Source: Thermodesulfobacteriota bacterium
GTDB lineage: Bacteria; Desulfobacterota; SM23-61
NCBI GenBank assembly: GCA_030018715.1
Contig: JASEHN010000008.1
Span: 1 to 19,781, forward strand
Length of the DNA: 19,781 nt
Reading direction: 5' to 3'
Part shown: piece after piece, positions 17,850 through 19,781 of the stretch
How positions within the stretch are numbered: the stretch's first letter is position 1
How the letters are laid out: every line of letters begins with the position of its first letter
Translations under genes and position numbers: made by a program
Notes under the pieces: generated by a model
Databases searched by the model: none
Told to the model about the DNA's origin: nothing
The model's input: the letters and a program-made list of their open reading frames with translations, nothing else

Positions 17850-18213
17850 TGTCGCCTGCTTTTAATTTGACCCGTGAAAGGAAATAAAGTTTTGCAAAAG
17901 AGATGAGATCATAATCAAAAAAAATCAGGAAATGTTCTTCTGCGACCGCCAGCGGCATTGTTCCTTTATTATGAGGGCTAAGGTGCAAATGGCTAATCAA
18001 AAAATCTTTCTCAATCTCTTTGTTAGCTACGGAAGGTGAGTTTAATGAGATTCTGATGAAGGGAAATAGCGCCTCAAATATTTCTCCAAGCGGCTTTGGC
18101 GGCTTCGCGTGACATTCAGGCTGGAAGGCCCTATTCGTAAAAGTCAGAACTTTTGGGCTGTCCTCTATCGCCCGGGCAACTCGCCATTGATGAGCTAACT
18201 GGTCATCGCGCAT
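17842..18213 (-). CDS. Short ORF with WYL-regulator-like N-terminus, probably truncated or chimeric
   Basis: The ATG at 18213 has GGGGA at good spacing; an in-frame ATG at 18219 is too close to it. The first ~20 residues, MRDDQLAHQWRVARAIEDSP, resemble the start of WYL-domain winged-helix regulators (..QLaRQWrilraIE.sp.GLTv..), which often control phage-defence loci. After that the resemblance stops: no HTH core, no WYL domain (those proteins are about 300 residues, this is 123). The remainder, including LAVAEEHFLIFFDYDLISFA, is unrecognised. It is the first ORF after a convincing promoter and overlaps the helicase start by eight bases, so it may be translated. It may be a decayed or fused autoregulator. 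Alternative: an unrelated short gene with chance N-terminal similarity. Confidence 0.4.
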   Translation of the reverse strand: MRDDQLAHQWRVARAIEDSPKVLTFTNRAFQPECHAKPPKPLGEIFEALFPFIRISLNSPSVANKEIEKDFLISHLHLSPHNKGTMPLAVAEEHFLIFFDYDLISFAKLYFLSRVKLKAGDND

Positions 18214-18290
18214 TCTCATTCCCCACTTTTTGGGAGGCCTGGGTTTAAAATCCAGCGAATAGGTTGTAGGGGAAATTCGGTATTAACCGC

Positions 18291-18319
18291 ATCATAACAA
18301 AAACCATTGACGAGGTCAA
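18291..18319 (-). promoter_or_regulatory. Sigma70-type promoter of the defence operon with overlapping palindrome
   Basis: Read on the minus strand, TTGACC (18319-18314) is followed after exactly 17 bases by TATGAT (18296-18291), close to consensus -35 and -10 boxes. A start site near 18284 would leave a leader of about 70 bases before the first ORF. A perfect inverted repeat TTGAC-gag-GTCAA (18307-18319) covers the -35, well placed for repressor binding, plausibly by a WYL-type regulator of the kind whose N-terminus is encoded first in the operon. Operator function is inferred. Confidence 0.6.
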
Positions 18320-18497
18320 AAGCTTAAAATTTCTTCTAACTCCTCCTTCTGGATCAATAATCTTGATTTTGCGACTCATTTAAGGGTAATATGAATTCCT
18401 TTCACTTTCTCACTTTCCCCTTTTCCCCTGTAGCGGATTGCCTTCCGATATATGGGGTAATGTCAAAGGTTTTATGAAAAAAGAGGGTCAGATATGA

Positions 18498-18573
18498 AAC
18501 CACAGAGGGCACAGAGGGAAGGAATTAGAATTTCTAATAACACATTAATCTTTTCTCCGTGTTCTCTGTGGTT
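18498..18573. repeat. Small inverted-repeat (MITE-like) element
   Basis: AACCACAGAGGGCACAGAG (18498-18516) pairs with CCGTGTTCTCTGTGGTT (18557-18573), with a few mismatches, around an A/T-rich centre. Elements with ACCACAGAG/CTCTGTGGT ends are widespread intergenic repeats in deltaproteobacterial and related genomes (recognised from memory). It is too short to encode a transposase and creates a spurious small plus-strand ORF. The rest of 18320-18635 shows no gene. Confidence 0.65.
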
Positions 18574-18641
18574 AAGTTTTGACAATACCGGGGGGCAGGG
18601 GAGGGGAAAAATGAATACGAATATAGGAAAGGGTTTTGAGC

Positions 18642-19667
18642 ATGGAGATGAAAGAAATTTACCGAGTTGCTCGGGAAAAATTTAAAGGCGTATGCCGCGT
18701 CTGTCCCAATTGCAACGGCAGAGCATGCGCCGGGGAGATGCCCGGTATGGGGGGGATTGGCACCGGGTCATCATTCATGGCCAATTTCAACAGCCTCGCC
18801 CGCATTAAACTGAACTTGTGCACGATCCATGATGCCGCCGACCCAAATATTGACTATGATTTTTTCGGGCGAAGTTTGCGGATGCCCATTCTTGTGGCCC
18901 CGCTGGCGGGCATGGTCATCAATATGGGCAAGGCCATGGAGGAAAGGGAATACCTTGCGGCTATGGTGGCCGGAGGCCGGGAAGCCGGGTCCATTACCTT
19001 TACTTGCGACGGGCCCAATCCCATGTTTTTCGACCTGGGCCTGGAAATTTTAGGAAAAAACCAGGGCTGGGGTGTGCCAACGGTCAAGCCCAGGCCGGCA
19101 GAAGACTTCCTCTCCCGGGTCAGGAGAGCAGAGGATGTAGGGGTCCCGGCCATTGCCTCGGACATCGACGCTGCCGGTATCATTCATATGAAGCGCGCCG
19201 GTCAACCCGCCGGCCCCTGGCCTCTCAAACACTGGGAGAAAGTCATCTCGCAAACCAGGATGCCCATCATTCTGAAGGGCATTATGACTGCGCCGGAAGC
19301 AATAAAAGCAGTGGAGGCCGGCGCGGCAGGCATTGTGGTTTCCAATCATGGCGGGCGAGTTCTCGATCATACACCCGGAACCGCAGAAGTGCTGGGCGAA
19401 ATCGCTTCCGCGGTGAAAGGAAAAATAAAAATTTTTGTTGACGGCGGGGTGCGCAGCGGCGTTGACGCGTTTAAAATGCTGGCCCTGGGGGCGGAGGCCG
19501 TTCTTGTGGGCCGCCCCATGGCCGTGGCCGCTGTCGGCGGCGGCCAGGAAGGAGTAACCTTACTGCTCAATCAGTACGCCGAGCAGTTACGCCTGGCTAT
19601 GCTTTATACGGCCTGCAGGTCGCTTTCAGCCATAATTCCTTCTGTTTTACGGGTAGAAAGGGGGTGA
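18642..19667 (+). CDS. FMN-dependent alpha-hydroxy-acid dehydrogenase/oxidase family protein
   Basis: A 341-residue TIM-barrel flavoprotein of the glycolate oxidase / L-lactate dehydrogenase family, oxidising a 2-hydroxy acid. The ATG at 18642 has GGAAAGGG upstream; the open frame extends only two codons further to a TTG. Hallmarks are PILVAPLAGM (FMN phosphate side, about 82-91), the flavin-contacting Lys in PIILKGIM (about 208-215), the active-site VVSNHGGRVLDH with catalytic His about 236 and substrate Arg about 239, and FVDGGVRSGVDAFKMLALGA (FMN phosphate binding). Residues 18-29 hold a CxxCxxCxxxxC cluster, present in an anaerobe-type subgroup and absent from classical members; it may bind metal or an Fe-S centre (inferred). 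It is about 30-40 residues shorter than classical members. It is divergently oriented from the defence operon and not obviously part of it. Confidence 0.9.
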   Translation: MEMKEIYRVAREKFKGVCRVCPNCNGRACAGEMPGMGGIGTGSSFMANFNSLARIKLNLCTIHDAADPNIDYDFFGRSLRMPILVAPLAGMVINMGKAMEEREYLAAMVAGGREAGSITFTCDGPNPMFFDLGLEILGKNQGWGVPTVKPRPAEDFLSRVRRAEDVGVPAIASDIDAAGIIHMKRAGQPAGPWPLKHWEKVISQTRMPIILKGIMTAPEAIKAVEAGAAGIVVSNHGGRVLDHTPGTAEVLGEIASAVKGKIKIFVDGGVRSGVDAFKMLALGAEAVLVGRPMAVAAVGGGQEGVTLLLNQYAEQLRLAMLYTACRSLSAIIPSVLRVERG

Positions 19668-19686
19668 GGAGGGTAGGAATCAGGGC

Positions 19687-19781
19687 ATGAGGCCAATCGC
19701 TCAGCCAAGGACATCTATTCAGGAGTTGACAGATTTTTCTCTTTTCGATAGCATCAACCAAACTGGAATGCGTTGCCTATT
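19687..19781 (+). CDS. Start of a further ORF, cut by the window end
   Basis: From the ATG at 19687 the frame stays open to the window edge: MRPIAQPRTSIQELTDFSLF, then DSINQTGMRCL. G-rich sequence upstream (GAGGAGGG, then CAGGGC) could serve for ribosome binding, though spacing is imperfect. The pattern 'ELtdfsLFdsin..gmr.Ll' recalls the first helix of Crp/cyclic-nucleotide-binding regulators, but only 31 codons are visible, so no function is assigned. It is 19 bases after the dehydrogenase stop and may share its transcript. Confidence 0.4.
   Translation, partial: MRPIAQPRTSIQELTDFSLFDSINQTGMRCL

Noticed and set aside
3780..18300. DISARM system
   Set aside because: The helicase with DUF3883 and an adenine methylase recall class 1 DISARM, but no DUF1998 helicase partner, DrmB-like or PLD (DrmC) gene is present, and DUF499 is not a DISARM component.
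18494..18685. Small plus-strand ORF (63 codons) before the dehydrogenase
   Set aside because: It is generated by the two arms of the inverted-repeat element and runs out of frame into the dehydrogenase gene; no protein-like sequence.
1..19781. CRISPR arrays, tRNA/rRNA genes, transposase or integrase genes
   Set aside because: Looked for on both strands. No regularly spaced direct repeats of CRISPR type, no tRNA cloverleaf or adjacent island att site, and no transposase or integrase motifs were seen.

Overview
The window looks like a chromosomal segment of a moderately GC-rich Gram-negative anaerobe, most likely a Desulfobacterota/deltaproteobacterial lineage. This is inference from gene style: an FMN dehydrogenase with an N-terminal Cys cluster, and a small inverted repeat of the 'ACCACAGAG...CTCTGTGGT' type. 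No rRNA or tRNA anchors the taxonomy. Ordinary housekeeping genes flank a large minus-strand defence island.

Left flank (1-3203, plus strand): a non-coding stretch holds a promoter-like -10 and a long self-complementary RNA candidate (about 162-336, 6S-like rod). Three tightly packed genes follow: a histidine phosphatase, a YihY/BrkB membrane protein and a fosmidomycin-resistance-like MFS transporter.

Defence island (about 3200-18320, all minus strand, so read right to left). A good sigma70-type promoter (TTGACC-17-TATGAT, 18291-18319) has a palindrome over its -35. It precedes a 123-residue ORF whose first ~20 residues resemble WYL regulators. Next comes a SNF2/DEAH helicase with a C-terminal DUF3883 domain, broken by an internal deletion plus frameshift. 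Coupled to its stop is a DUF4062 / RecG-like ATP-binding / winged-helix gene with a single-base frameshift. A scrambled 1 kb zone follows (12.2-13.2 kb). It holds two further, diverged remnants of the helicase DUF3883 tail and an orphan antitoxin-like small gene. Then come an AlbA_2-STAND-TPR ATPase, overlapping by ATGA with a DUF1156 Zn-ribbon adenine DNA methyltransferase, and a DUF499 (PglY/BrxC-like) ATPase. A decayed DUF1016/YhcG nuclease remnant lies at the left edge.

The core trio (helicase with DUF3883, DUF1156 methylase, DUF499 ATPase) matches a defence-island association known from comparative genomics. I infer a restriction-like anti-phage function. The most unusual point is the architecture: each cargo gene between helicase and methylase is preceded by a helicase-tail copy (one intact, two degraded). 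This suggests repeated exchange of helicase-cargo modules at one spot. With the helicase broken, the core may be inactive while the STAND, methylase and ATPase genes remain open.

Right flank (18320-19781): an inverted-repeat element, an FMN-dependent alpha-hydroxy-acid dehydrogenase on the plus strand, and the start of another ORF cut by the window edge.
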